Source: Fragum whitleyi (taxonomy: Eukaryota > Mollusca > Bivalvia > Cardiida > Cardiidae). Taken from it: 64,000 nt of DNA. Position numbers and translations under genes: made by a program. Below the pieces are notes generated by a model. The model did no database searches and was not told where the DNA came from. It saw only the letters and a program-made list of their open reading frames with translations. Where the stretch lies: the NCBI GenBank assembly GCA_948146395.1, contig OX411543.1, forward strand, positions 65,545,474 to 65,609,473, written 5' to 3'. The first letter of the stretch is position 1. Every line of letters starts with the position of its first letter. Shown here piece by piece: positions 1 to 12,500 of the stretch.

Positions 1-214
1 ACCCTACAAACTAGATTACTTTATCAAAGATAGTTTTGTTCAGGTTAGGGACAACAAAACGATCTTAAAATGAAAAATACCAAAGTAATAAACCGCGTTT
101 GTTCTTCAATTCATTGCCGAGTTTTAAAAATATAAAATACGATGGCATAAAATATGTACATGTATATTTAGATATCCGATATCGTTATCAATATTGACCC
201 TGTGTCTGTTATGT

Positions 215-350
215 TTCCGCGGTACGTTATTGTTCACCGCGGGAGGGGTGGGGGATCGGCGGCGGCCGGGGGTACAGCGTTATAGCAGATGCATCCACTT
301 CTTCCGCTGTTTCATTTCTTGGACCCCGACCACAGCGTGTTAATGGAGTT
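215..350. promoter_or_regulatory. CpG-rich patch, possible promoter or first-exon region
   Basis: A GC-rich interval with more than ten CpGs (CCGCGG twice, GGCGGCGGCC) in otherwise AT-rich, CpG-poor DNA. IPO11 needs a leader exon upstream of 6457, and this is the only promoter-like composition upstream. No TATA, initiator or donor can be tied to it, so the link is inference. Confidence 0.25.
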
Positions 351-1539
351 GCAGTGTATATTCAACCCATAACATCTTTTTTTTTATTTTCATTTTTTTC
401 ATTCCAGAATTGAAATCAAGATAAATTTTATTATTCTAAATAAGGTCATAGAAATTGATATGGGAATTAGATATTTTAAAAAAATGAAAAAAAAAACCTC
501 CTTGTAAAATCAAAGTGCTAAAAGTCCTGTCACTAGCTTTTCTAAACAAATTTGTTATCAACTCAACTTATAAATTCGTTAATGGTCATTGTAGGATAAA
601 ATAATGCTCTTGGAGATATTTTTTGGGGGAAATAAGATATTGAGAAGGCTTTGTGAACACAAAAATACTGTAATAGAATCTAGCTTTACTTATTTCAAGA
701 GAAGGGCCTTCCTCAGTCATTAAAAGGACTTCCTAAGGATTTTGAAAATTCCTTGTATACATTATTAAATAGAAACCTATAATAGTTGACAATACATGCA
801 GTGCTGTCCTTGGAACTCTCAAATATATGAGCATAATACAGTCTAAGTGCAGTTGATTTACTATTTTCTTTGACTTTTTCATTGAATTTTCTTAAATGTT
901 CCAATTTTCTTCATTTCTTTTGTAATATTCTTTTGTACAAAATGTATTCTATTAAAGGGAAGGGATACAATGGGGAAGGGGGGGGGGGGGGGAGTTTAAG
1001 CCATCATGCAATATTTTATTGAAGACTTTGGGGTTAAGTTATTTATGTAAAGATGCTATAAAGGTGTCAAAGAAAAAAAAAGTTCAAATCAAATTATATA
1101 TTCAACAAAACAAAAGTTCTGCTTCACAAATATAAAAAGCCTTATCCAGTTAAACCACTGTAATCATCCTTTATTATTAACAGAAATACAAAGTAATCAG
1201 ACAATATAGCTGCGCGCAAATGCCACTACGCCTTCAAAATTTTCTGGGGAGAACCCTGAACCAATTATCAGAGGACAAAACATAAGGATAACTCTAATAT
1301 TGAACTTATTAATCTTAATACTTGGATATAGAAATGTTTTGAAAGATTGGTGGATTTATTGCATTTGGGTTAAAATTTTGTTTTTAAGTATGTTCTCAAC
1401 TGTGCCAACTTGATGATGGGAAAATATGGCATTACATAACATAGAAAAAACATGGTTATATAGTCAAGTAAGTCCTACTTAGGGTTGAGCGCAGACAAAT
1501 TTATGATGATCTCGCTACTGTCTCATAGTAGAAGACAAT
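351..1539. other. Upstream AT-rich sequence, no gene seen
   Basis: AT-rich unique-looking DNA with a 15-base G run at about 978-992. No supported coding or RNA gene on either strand. Confidence 0.5.
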
Positions 1540-2000
1540 CATTACGTTGATGTATCAAATACTGAATTGCACATATCCCTTGCTTCATATAAAAGACAAA
1601 GATACCAAAAAGCACATGAATATGAATACATAGAAATACCAATATAGAAAACCATATCTGAAACACACTGATAAAGGTAGATAGGGATTGTGGACGCATT
1701 AATAGTAAGAAATACTGAAACACACATGTGCTGTCCCTTGTATAATTGAAAATCAATAACTGAAATGTATTGATAAAGGAAAAAGGATCTTTGCCTGTAT
1801 AGTAATATTGAAATACTGAAATGCACTAGTCTTTTGCCTCTTAAAGAATATCAATTACTGAAACGCTCTGATAATGGTCGGAAGGGATAATTAATTTATA
1901 CATTTAAAGACAGAAATACTGAAATGTGTATATCATTGTTACCAATGTGGAAGATTAGAATATCATTTACCGAAACACACTGATCAAAATGGGTACATAG
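1540..2000. repeat. Degenerate tandem repeat, ~100 bp unit with two half-units
   Basis: The phrase (A/T)TACTGAAAYRCAC, often followed by TGATAAAGG, recurs near 1559, 1657, 1711, 1757, 1813, 1855, 1916 and 1967. The spacing alternates around 42-61 bp, suggesting an old ~100 bp unit made of two related halves. The open frames seen across it are by-products of the periodicity. Confidence 0.6.
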
Positions 2001-4058
2001 AGCTCAGTTAAATGAATATATATATATGCAGGATCCACTTGGCTCCCGAAATTTTAGATTGAAAAATGGAAAAAAGGTAAAAACCGATACTGCCCGAAGC
2101 CAGGTTAATCAATATTGTTTTTTCACACCTCCCGCGGGGCAGTGGTGACAATTATATAATTGGTTAAATTTTTTGGTCAAACTTTTTGACATTGAGTTAG
2201 AAGTCTCAAATATTCGTCAGACACATTGAGTTCTCCAGATTCAGCTAAATTTATAGAGGAGCACGATTGAACAGCTAACACTGGACAGGAAGGGCATACA
2301 CTACAGTAGCAACGTCAAAGAAACGAAAATAAACAAACAGCGTAAAGTCTAACTCGCATGTGTTACAATCCATTTCAATAAACTCCCAGGAAGCCATGTG
2401 TTCACAAAATGAGCCAAGACTATTTTTACTATTATTCTCAAATCTGGAACATTTACCGAGGTTGACAAACATTTAGAATAGAGACCCCACCCAGTTTATT
2501 ACCTCCCTTGGACCAAATATCCCATTGAATTTTCCGTCAAAATTTAAGTAGTTTTGAAAATTGGATGATACAATTTTGTTTTATGATTAAACTTATTCTA
2601 TTATAGACATTTTAAACAGGATTTAAAGATTTTAAGACAGACTTGAATTATTATCAGTGATTCTTTTTCTCTGACTAAAACTTGATTTATCGTATGCTTA
2701 TTAGACAATGTCATTTTGAATTTTAACTGGAAGCCTATATTTATCTTGCATTTGCCGTGTAAATGCTTCAAACAATGACACCAAAAATAGCGTGAAAATC
2801 TCAATGATCGCATAGTTTCACATTCGTCTGGACTTTTCTCTCCCAGGCGATCAAAGTGCATGTTTAAAATGAATAACACTTCACTTAGCAATACCGACGA
2901 TCATAATGTCATAGCTATAGATTCATTTTATATATTTACGGCATTTCACTCGCTCATCTACTTACTAGGGAAATGCTAACTTGCACTCCGAGAGATACAA
3001 TTAGTCTAGTTTACTTTCGAGCTTACGTTAGGTAGTGTTGATTTTGTATTGCATAGATCATTATGTTCTCCCATTTTCCAGATAGACAATTTTAGAAATC
3101 TAAATCTTAAAATGATCTTATGAACATTTATGCATTTTACTATACCTCTTTGACAGCATGCCCACTGGGTTTTCATTTTGGGGGTACATGTACCCTCTAA
3201 GTTTAAAATTGAGGGCACAAAGAAAAATCTAGGGGTACAGCAAACCCTTTACTTTGAGTTAAGGGTACACCATATCTTATATAAGTTACTCTATATAATT
3301 ACAAGTTAGAGTAAAACTGATTTAAGGTCCGAAAGATCCACAACTGTTTTGCTGTTAAAAGCATCTAAATGGAGTTCAATAATGGAATAACCATTACTCA
3401 AAAAGTACTCTAAGTAAATGCACATGCTACATAACTTGCTGTTAACAACCATTTTAGTTGCAAATGTAAGCCCCTCTAATTCTTGCAAGTTAATTTATAA
3501 AATTGAAGAAATTAGTTTCTTAAAATTAAAACAAAGTAGTTTTCAGTTAAAACATTATATATAAGTAACAGGAGTCAGTTGAATCACCGAAGAATCTTTT
3601 GAATTCTTTTGATATACACAGACATAAATAATCGGAGTTTCATTGCTGCCAATGTTTATGACTTAAGAATTACTTGTTGATTGAAAAGCCATACAGCTTC
3701 TTCAATGGCTGACCAATTAATGATTGGATTTACAACTGATAATCAGGCATGCAAACCAGATACTCTTTTATTTAAAACTTTCACGTGATGGTCATTATCT
3801 TTCTATGTTAATCAATTAATCTTTACGTGCTTGCACGTCTGGCCTATAAACCTTTACGTGAATTGATGTATTTCTACTATTTTATTTCTGCTATTTTTCG
3901 CAACCATTGGTCACCACTTTCTTTTGACTCAGAGAATATTTTTCAGAACACTTGTACCTTTTCTAAACACATCAAACACATATTTAACACGTCAATCTGT
4001 CAAATGCATGTAGTCTAATTACTGTTAAAGCTATAAATAAACATATTTTTGTCTTTGT
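2001..4058. other. Upstream sequence, no gene recognised
   Basis: AT-rich sequence with no family match. Short open frames on the minus strand lack start context, splice structure or recognisable products. Confidence 0.5.
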
Positions 4059-4898
4059 TAGCTCACCTGAGCACATCGTGCTCAAGGTGAGCTTTTGTGA
4101 TCATTGAATGTCCGTCGTGCGTCGTCTGTTGTCTGTCGTCCAGCATCAACAATCTTAGTGTTTACACTCTAGAGGCAACAAATATGGCCCAATTTTCATG
4201 AAACTTGGTCAGAATGTTGGCCAGGTCACAAGGATGAACCCTATTGAAAATGGGAAGGATCTATGCCATATCACAGGAAAGGAGGCCTTAATAACAATTT
4301 TCTTGTTTACACTCTAGATGCCACAGATATGGCCCAATCTTCATGAAAATTGGTCAGAATGTTTGTCAGGTCACATTCACAAGGATTAACCCTATTGAAA
4401 ATGGGAAGGATCCATGCCATATCACAGGAAAAGGGGCCTTAATGACATTTATCTTGTTTACGCTCTAGAGGCCACAAATCTGGCCCAATCTTCATGAAAC
4501 TTGGTCAGAATTTTTGTCAGGTCACAAGGATTAACCCTATTGAAAATGAGAAGCATCCATGCCATTTCACAGGAAAAGGGGCCTTAATGACATTTATCTT
4601 GTTTACGCTTTAGAGGCCACAAATATGGCCCAATCTCCATGAAACTTAGTCAGAATGTTTGTCAAGTCACAAAGATTAACCCTTTTGAAAATAGGAAGGA
4701 TCCATCCATATCACAGGAAAGGGAGCCTTAATGATAATTTTCGTTTTATAACTGAAGAGGCCACAATTTAGGCCTGAAATTCTTGGAACTTGGTTTGGTG
4801 TAGAAATTATCTCCTTTATGACATCTGCCTATTTAAATGATATGCAAAGTATCAAAGAGACTCAGGTGAGCGATCTAGGACCATCATGATCCTCTTGT
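4059..4898 (+). mobile_element. HINE-like element, AGCTCACCTGAG family
   Basis: Opens (T)TAGCTCACCTGAGCAC, which folds on its own inverted copy GTGCTCAAGGTGAGC. A tandem core of about four 145-151 bp units follows from ~4161 (tttacactctagaggccac). An inverted copy of the 5' end (CTCAGGTGAGC) lies at 4861-4871, then a hairpin AGGACCATCATGATCCT and CTCTTG|T. Layout as in Helentron-associated elements. Confidence 0.75.
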
Positions 4899-5133
4899 AT
4901 CATTAAAAGCCTCGATTGTTCCATTTAAAAAGATTTAATTTATGCATCCAAAGGATATTGATTGGCAGATGGAAGGAATTGCATTTTTGCACAGAAAAGG
5001 CTGCATACTGTATATGTTTAATCTTTATGAGGTTGGAATATGTGATGAAATTCAATAAAAGTTTTGACTCAATAATTAGATAATACTTGTGATTTCCAAA
5101 TACCTTGGAATACCCCAGACCCCTTTTGCTTTT

Positions 5134-6036
5134 TATACCCCCCCTTATATCCCCCACAACGAAGTTAGGGGGGGGGGTATACTGGAATCAGGTTGTCTGT
5201 CTGTCCGTCCGTCCGTCCGTCCGTAGACATAATTTTGTGTTCTCTTCTCCTCCCACAGTTTTGGACCAATTTTGCTGAAATTTATCAGGTTGTTTCCTAT
5301 CAAATGAAGTTGTGCACCTGCAATTTTCATCCAGATCCGGTCATTAGTTTGAGAGTTATGCTACTTTGAACTTATTAAGGAGGGGGTACGTTTTTCTAAT
5401 TTTGTGTCCTCTTCTTCTCCCACAGTTTTGGATCAATTTTGCTGAAATTTTATCAGGATGTTTCCCATCATATGAAGTTGTGCACCTGCAATTTTCATCC
5501 TGATCCAGTTATTAGTTTTAGAGTTATGCCATTTTGAACTTTTTATGGAAGGAGGGGGGGGGGGGAGTAGTCAAAATTTAAAATTGCAAAACTCAGTAAC
5601 CATAAGGGGAGTAACCAAATTGGGTAATTAATCCTATCATATGAAGTTGTGCACCTGCAATTTTCATTGTTTTTGGGGTGACATAGGTCAAAGGTTAAGG
5701 TCACAGTAAATTTTTGTTCAATTTTCGTTTCCGGACTCTAAATAGAGAACCAAGTGACCTAGAACATGAAACTCTATGTAAATGTTACTTATGACTCAAG
5801 GAAGTACCCTATTGCTTTTAGGTCACATAGGTCAAAGGTCAAGGTCACATTTAATTTTTGTTCAGTTTTCGTTTCTGGACTCTAATTCAAGAACTAAGGG
5901 ATCTACAATCATGAAACTTCATGCAAATGCTGTATATGACTTCAATATTTGTTACAAACACATCTTGCACTCAAAGCACTTACATTTTGACAAAGTGCTG
6001 GTGGGGGGTATAAGTCTGCTCTGCGACAGTTCTAGT
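5134..6036 (+). mobile_element. HINE-like element, TATACCCCCC family
   Basis: The 5' end TATACCCCCC folds on GGGGGGTATAC, with a TGTCTGTCCGTCCG head. The 3' end carries GGGGGGTATA again at 6003-6012, followed by CTCTGCGACAGTTCTAG|T. Two ~150 bp repeats (TCAAATGAAGTTGTGCACC) occupy the first half. The second half carries AGGTCA half-sites. Confidence 0.7.
5820..5847 (+). promoter_or_regulatory. Run of four AGGTCA nuclear-receptor half-sites
   Basis: AGGTCA at 5820-5825, 5829-5834, 5836-5841 and 5842-5847, in direct orientation with spacers of 3, 1 and 0. A related, less perfect run lies near 5687-5705. It is inside a transposable element about 600 bp upstream of IPO11 exon 1. Receptor binding is inference from the motif alone. 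Confidence 0.4.
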
Positions 6037-6456
6037 TTTGCAACTGCAGAAAAAGGAACTCAAGAGTGAAAGGGGCAGGTGAAATGCAAAATCATTTATT
6101 GATGAAAAATGGCATGTCTCCAATTTACTCTAACAAACTATAAATTATGAACGAGAAAGAAAAAAAAACTTTCTTGAAATCAAGATTGATATTAAGTCCT
6201 GTTCCAAGTTCATAAGAACATCAATGACCATGCGAACAATCTATCTGCAACAACAGAAAAATAAACTTGAGAATAAAAGGATGCAGACAAAACATAAAAT
6301 TATGACTGGAAATTGTAGTAAACTGTGATATTGGAAAAGTGACAGACTTTATCTACGACACCTTTAGGGAAAAAGTAAAGATGAAATAAACTATCTAGAA
6401 TTTAAATAGTTATTGGCACTTCTTATTATGATTCTTATATTTTTTGATGACAATAG
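6037..6456 (+). other. Sequence upstream of IPO11 exon 1 (intron or leader region)
   Basis: AT-rich sequence ending in a plausible acceptor (T-rich tract, then gacaatag at 6456). Probably the end of a 5' UTR intron. No promoter element could be recognised. Confidence 0.4.
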
Positions 6457-6598
6457 GGTGATGGATATAGACAGCGTGGGGCCAGTTGTCTTGGAGACAC
6501 TGACAAATGCCTGTAGCCAGGACCCTAATGTACTCAACCCAGCTGAACATAAACTTCAACAGTGGCAGACTGAGCCAGGATTCTATACTATACTAGCT
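6457..6598 (+). CDS. IPO11: IPO11 exon 1 (start codon, residues 1-46)
   Basis: The acceptor ...gacaatag is followed by GGTG and then ATG at 6461; donor GCT|gtaagt. The product opens MDIDSVGPVVLE and ends GFYTILA, as importin-11 does. The open frame runs upstream to 6413, but that part is intron and acceptor and has no family counterpart, so 6461 is chosen. Four leader bases imply a non-coding exon further upstream. Confidence 0.93.
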
Positions 6599-9500
6599 GT
6601 AAGTACTCCAGGGGTACAAATTACAAAAGGCCAACTTATAATTTGTCACCCGAACGGGGCCCGTTTTTCAGCCAGGCCTCAATAAGAAACCAGCTCTATG
6701 TTCAGGCTGACAAGATGTTGCAAAGCGTTTTCAAATTAAACCCGTTTTGCGCACATGTACACGTGGAAAGTGGCGTATAATTTGAAAAAGGCATGCAACA
6801 TTTTGTCAGCAGGAACATAGAGCTGGTTTCTTATTGAGGCCCGGCTGAAAAATGGGCCCCGTTCGGGTGACAAATAAGTTGTCCCTTTGTAATTAAGCCA
6901 GTCTAAATTTATTTACTGTAGATTTGTAGGGGCACTGTCACCTGTGGATCCCCAAATTTAAGACTTGAACCCTGAATTTTTGGGAAAAAATACCCATACC
7001 CCTAAAGATAAATATAAAATTTTGGTAGTCTGGTCCCTTTTGTTCGAGCTGTCAGTTTTATTTGTTGTACCATAATTTTCAGTAAAAACCTTAAGTGAGT
7101 ATTCATTTAAATCACGTCGACTCAAATTTTCATGAACCATAGAGACCCATCAGGATGATTCAAATGAGTACCTACAAAAACATAGGGTTTATGTAATTAT
7201 TGTTGAAATATTTGAGGCCGAAAATACTCCCCGTTTATGTAGCCAAGCTATGATGTTAAACTGGTCTGGTTGTACATTTATACCTTTGTCCTAAAAGATA
7301 GAATTTCTGATCTTGAAAATTGATTTTTCAATAGAAATTTTAATATATTGCTACAAAGATTTTGTCAATTAATTTTGAAAGAAATGGCTGGTAGCTATTT
7401 CAAGTGAATAACTATTGTTTTGAAATGAATCTCTGGCAATGTAAAAAATAGGATCAGAAAAGAAGAAATTATTGTTCACTACATTTACAAGGATAAGAAA
7501 AATATTAAAGTTAGAAAATTTAATGAATGTATCATATGATTTCAGAGTATATTTTGTAACCATGATATTGACATAAATGTCAGATGGATGGCTGTCATGT
7601 ATATCAAGAATGGGGTGGATAGGTACTGGAGAAGGACAGCACCAAAGTGAGTAGTTGGTTTTAGTGTAAGTTGACTGTATTGAGAAAAACTGTTTGTTTC
7701 AGTGTTAGATAGATTTATATCCCATTGAGTGAACAGCAAAAGTTATATTTTCTTTTGTGGCATCCACTGATGCAAATATAGTTTATGTTGTTCATGAAAT
7801 GCAGTATTTGTCAGTCTTACATAAAAAAGAAATGATTATTCTTCTTTAGCTCACCTGAGCACAAAGTGCTCAAGGGAGCTATTGTGATTGATCAATGTCC
7901 GGCATCCATCTGTCTGTCACGGCGTCAACTTTTTCTTTAAACGACATCTCCTCCTAAACTTATAAATCAAAATCAACAAAACTTGGCAGAAATATTTCTT
8001 GGGTGGACCCTTGTAAAAATTGCTAAGATGGAAAGGATCTGTGCCATATAACAGGAAAAGGGGCCTTAATGACAATTTTCTTGTTTACCCTGTAGAAGCC
8101 ACAAATATGGTCCAATCTTCATGAAACTTTGTCAGAATGTTTGTTAGGTCATGAGGATGAACTCTATTGAAAATGGGAAGGTTGTGTGCCATATCATGGA
8201 AAAAGGGGCCTTAATGACAATTTTCTTGTTTACACTCTAGAAGCCACAAAAATGGTCCAATCTTCATGGAACTTGGTCAGAATGTTTGCCAGGTCACAAG
8301 GATGAATCCCATGGAAAATGGGGAGGATTCATGCCTAATCATGGGAAAAGGGGCCTTGATAACAATTTTTTTGTTTACACTCTAGTGGCCACAAATATGG
8401 CCAAAGCTTCGTGAAACTTGGTCAGAATCTTTGTCAGGTCTCATGGATGAATCTTTTTGATAATGGAAAGGATTTGTGCCATATCACAGATAAAGGGGCC
8501 TTAATGACAATTTTCTTGTTTACACTCCAGTAGCCACAAATATGGTCCAATCATCACCAAATTTGGTCAGAATGTATATTAGGTCATAAGGATGAACTCT
8601 TTTGAAAATGGGAAGGATCCTTGCCATTTCATGAGAAAAGAGGCCTTAATGACAATTTTCTTGTAAGAGCTCCAGACGTCACAAATATGGTCCAATCTTC
8701 ATGAAACGTGGTCAAAATGTTTGCCAGGTCACAAGAATGAACTCTTTTGAAAATTGGAAGGTTCATGCCATATCACAGGAAAAGGAGTCTTAATGATAAT
8801 TTACTTGAAATATCAGGTGAGCGATTTAGGGCCCTCAGGGTCCTCTTGTCTTTGATATAAAAACAAGACAAAAAGTGAAAATTTAAAAACAAATTCTCTT
8901 AAAGCGCACCATTTTCTGCATGATAACCATGCAACATCAAAGCATTATTTGTTTATTGAACTCTCTTAAAGGAACGTCAAATAGGGTGAAAACAAAAACA
9001 GGGTATAATTTTTCTGGCACTTTCACTAGTTAGTCTGAGATTATCAATTGATAATCTACAGTTACAATGTATCGAAAATCCATCGAAAAGCATTAAAGAA
9101 ATTGGAATCATCTTGACATGAGGATTCTAATGGGCAGAGTTTGACAGTAGATATGTCACAAGATACTGAGGATCGCAAAATATTAGTTTTAAGGAAGTGA
9201 ACCCGTAATAGTTCTGAACATTTTGGAAGTAATGAATTTAAACAGTGTTAACCTGTTAAGTGTGATTTTCATTAGGAAACTATTGTCAACATTGTGAAAG
9301 ATCATTAGTTCCAAAATGTTGCGGAATTATTACGGTTCCACTATCTTAAGCAAGAGATTAGTGATGATCTTATCTTAAAGTCATTGCACTTTTCTCCAGA
9401 AATGAAAATGACAACCACAGCAAAAAAAGAAGAAACATATAGATAGGTCAGTGTGAAATAGTTGTAACTGCCTATATAGCTATGAACAGCACAACACTGT

Positions 9501-12500
9501 TTCAAACTGAACCATTGATATTCTGCAGCTGTGTTGAGTTATGGATTTTAGCCTTTTGACCCTGGGCTAGTAAAAGATGATTTTCTACTTGTTCAGGATA
9601 AAAATGAACTTGGCCAAGGAAATGTACATGTCCATAGGTAGTAAAGCTCTTGTCAGACATATTGTGCTTGGAAATTCCACACACCTGTTCTGTTTCGGTG
9701 TGTAAATCTTCCTATTGAGAATTTTTGAATAATTTTTCAGTGCCATGCGTGAAGATGAGAAGGAAGTGATCAGACAGAGACTAATAGTCAATTTTAATGA
9801 GCCATCCCCACAGGTAACAGTATGGAAATCATTATAGAGTTTGTTTATAAATCTTGTATTTCATATCTTGTATTGTGGAGTAAAGTTGTTAAGTTTGATT
9901 TTGGTTTTATAATCTAGATTGACTTTTTAGCTCACCTGAGCACAAAGTGCTTAAGGGAGCTATTGTGATCGATCGTTGTCCGGTGTCCGTCTGTCTATCA
10001 CGGCGTCAACTTTTTCTTTAAACGACATCTCCTCCTAAAGTTATGGGTCAAAATCAAACAAACATGGCATAGTCCAGCAGCAAAACACGATATTTGACTT
10101 TAACCTTGCAATACCGTCTATAGAAAATATTTTTGCATTTTAAGAAAGGGAAGACATTGTACATCAAGAATCCGGTTGATGCCACCTTGGCATCATTGGG
10201 CAACTCGCTAGAAACAAGATGGCGTCCAAGATGGCATCCAAGCCAATTGTCAAAGCGATTTCGCCTTTTATATTGTTCTTATTGTAGCAAAGGCTTTCAA
10301 AATTGCCCCCTAATTGCTTAAATGAGTAAGAACATTTGAAATAATCATTCAAAAATACATTTTCATCATATTTCAAACAATTTATTGAAATTTAGTTAAT
10401 AAAGGGAGATAATTTTTCTAGAAATAGTTAGTATATCCATATAAACGAATTGCTTACAAATCTGTCCTCGGTTTTACATGAAAATTTCATTTCTTTAATT
10501 TATCATTGTGTCACTTTATAAAAAATTATCTTATCAAATGGATTATCTATATCTTAAATGCTTGATATTCTTATTCAAACTCATGAAGTGTTCTGCTTTA
10601 CACATTTTTTGCGATGCGCAGTCATCCACATCTATTCATTTTGAATCAAAATAGCCAGTTTGGCCGAAAAAAAATATATGAATGTAGGTCAATGGGCCTG
10701 GCATTTTCCAAAGCCTTAAGAGAAGTCGGTTTGCTAGTAACACCCCCTTTCTACTCAAACCTCACCTGTTAATTCATAGGCACAGGGAAGAGAAGAGACG
10801 TATATTTATTTATCCATTCATACGCTAAACATTTAGAAAATCTCAAGTTCTTTGGGATAGCAAGCTTTGACACTCTTTTGCAAAGGGTCCATTATAATTA
10901 CCAATTAATTTGATTATCTAGAATATCAGAACATTCATAAAATGATGAAATTATGGAAATTTTACATAAATTAGATAAATATGTCCTATATGAAATCGAC
11001 ACCTGAAAAGCGAAGAACCTCTATTTTAGCAAAATTACTACATAAAAGGTCCTATAACTAAAATATTTATATTTTCATTCTTAGTTTGAATATTTCAAGA
11101 AACGGATATCCTTTAAGTAAGACTCCACCATATAAAACGGCGTCTGTGGCTTATTTGATTATGATAATCATTATATGTATAATCTTGTTGATTGATTATA
11201 TACTTAGTTCCAAAAGAAAGTGTACACTTTTAATTTCGAAAATAAGTTCGCAATTTACCGTCATAAATTTTAGTACAATAAATTTCGACGGTAATATCAA
11301 AGGATCTTTTGAGAATACATTCACAAGATTCACAATCATTTCGGCTCGACTGAAATCTTTGGTCAAGCGCGTTTTCCGTTTATCGCGCCGCAGAAGATGA
11401 ATATTTGATCTGAATTTGCATTCAGCTGAAGCATTTCGGATTGCTTATTTATAAAATTGCATCTTCATTACAAGTGTACATAATGCACAGCGTGAAAATA
11501 CAATTAACGCGCATAAACAACGCTGCACCACGATTGATCAAAAGCTTCAACAAACTTAAATAAGTATATGTTGGAATAGAAACCGAAGTCACTCTTTTTT
11601 ATCATGTAGCTTATAGGCAACGTGAGATTCCCTTGATTGTCATTGCACTCATTGTAGAAATTACTAACGTTGACGCATTCTTTTCTGTATTGAAATTATA
11701 GCTTTATTTTGTAAATGGATTTTGGAGTCTAGTCAAACTCTACAATGTCATATAAGCACATTAATCTTCTCAGAGGAGAAGCTGTAATGAAGGAAAATCT
11801 CAAAAAAAAAAGACCTGGCTGCTTGTATGCAATATTTTGGCAAAAACTGGATTAACGTCCGAATTCGACAAATTTCATCTTAATTTAATTGTCAATATTA
11901 CTCCCTGTATTTCTTTAAACTTTGTAGAAATCTGGAGAGATTTTAAAGAAAATAGAAATTAGAAAAGTGCCTTTTGTTTTTCAGATAATATTGTCTTCCC
12001 TTTTTTTATCGAAACTGTCTCACTAAATTCGAAATTCCTTCACCTAGATATGTACATTGTCGGCCTTGTGTTCATAAAAACAAACGATTTTGCTGAAGAC
12101 CCATAAATGGAACCCTGCATTATTCAATGAAAGGCATCACATGAGTGTTTCAAGAAGCTCTAGCTGTTTTTGTTGGTTTTAATATCAAACTGACCAAAAC
12201 ATTTACATACAGAAGAAGGATTAATTTAAAAGATAGCTGTTAATGTATTCCATAGATGTCCTAGTTATATACCCCAAAACATCAAATGCACCGGAGAGAA
12301 TGGATGGAACGGTGATAGTTTTTAAAAGTACTACCAACTTTTAGAGATAGTTTGCCTAGCTGAGGCCCCGTCTTTATCCTGCCACACGACATGACCATTC
12401 TGTTGGTGAATTCTAACCTACAACCATCTAAATACGAGTATAGAAGGGTGGCCGTTGTGTAATACAAACGAACCTGTGTTAGCGGCCACCTGAATTCAGC

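Noticed and set aside
4059..4898. Classifying the AGCTCACCTGAG elements as ordinary TIR MITEs
   Set aside because: The inverted copy is not terminal at the 3' end, a hairpin and CTTG|T follow it, and no target duplication is seen.
6413..6460. Upstream in-frame ATG for importin-11 at 6413
   Set aside because: The added residues come from intron and splice-acceptor sequence and have no counterpart in the family; the ATG at 6461 matches the conserved start.
11086..11400. 104-codon frame with one hydrophobic segment
   Set aside because: Lies inside the 4.1 kb non-autonomous transposon; no family recognised and composition is ordinary for AT-rich DNA.
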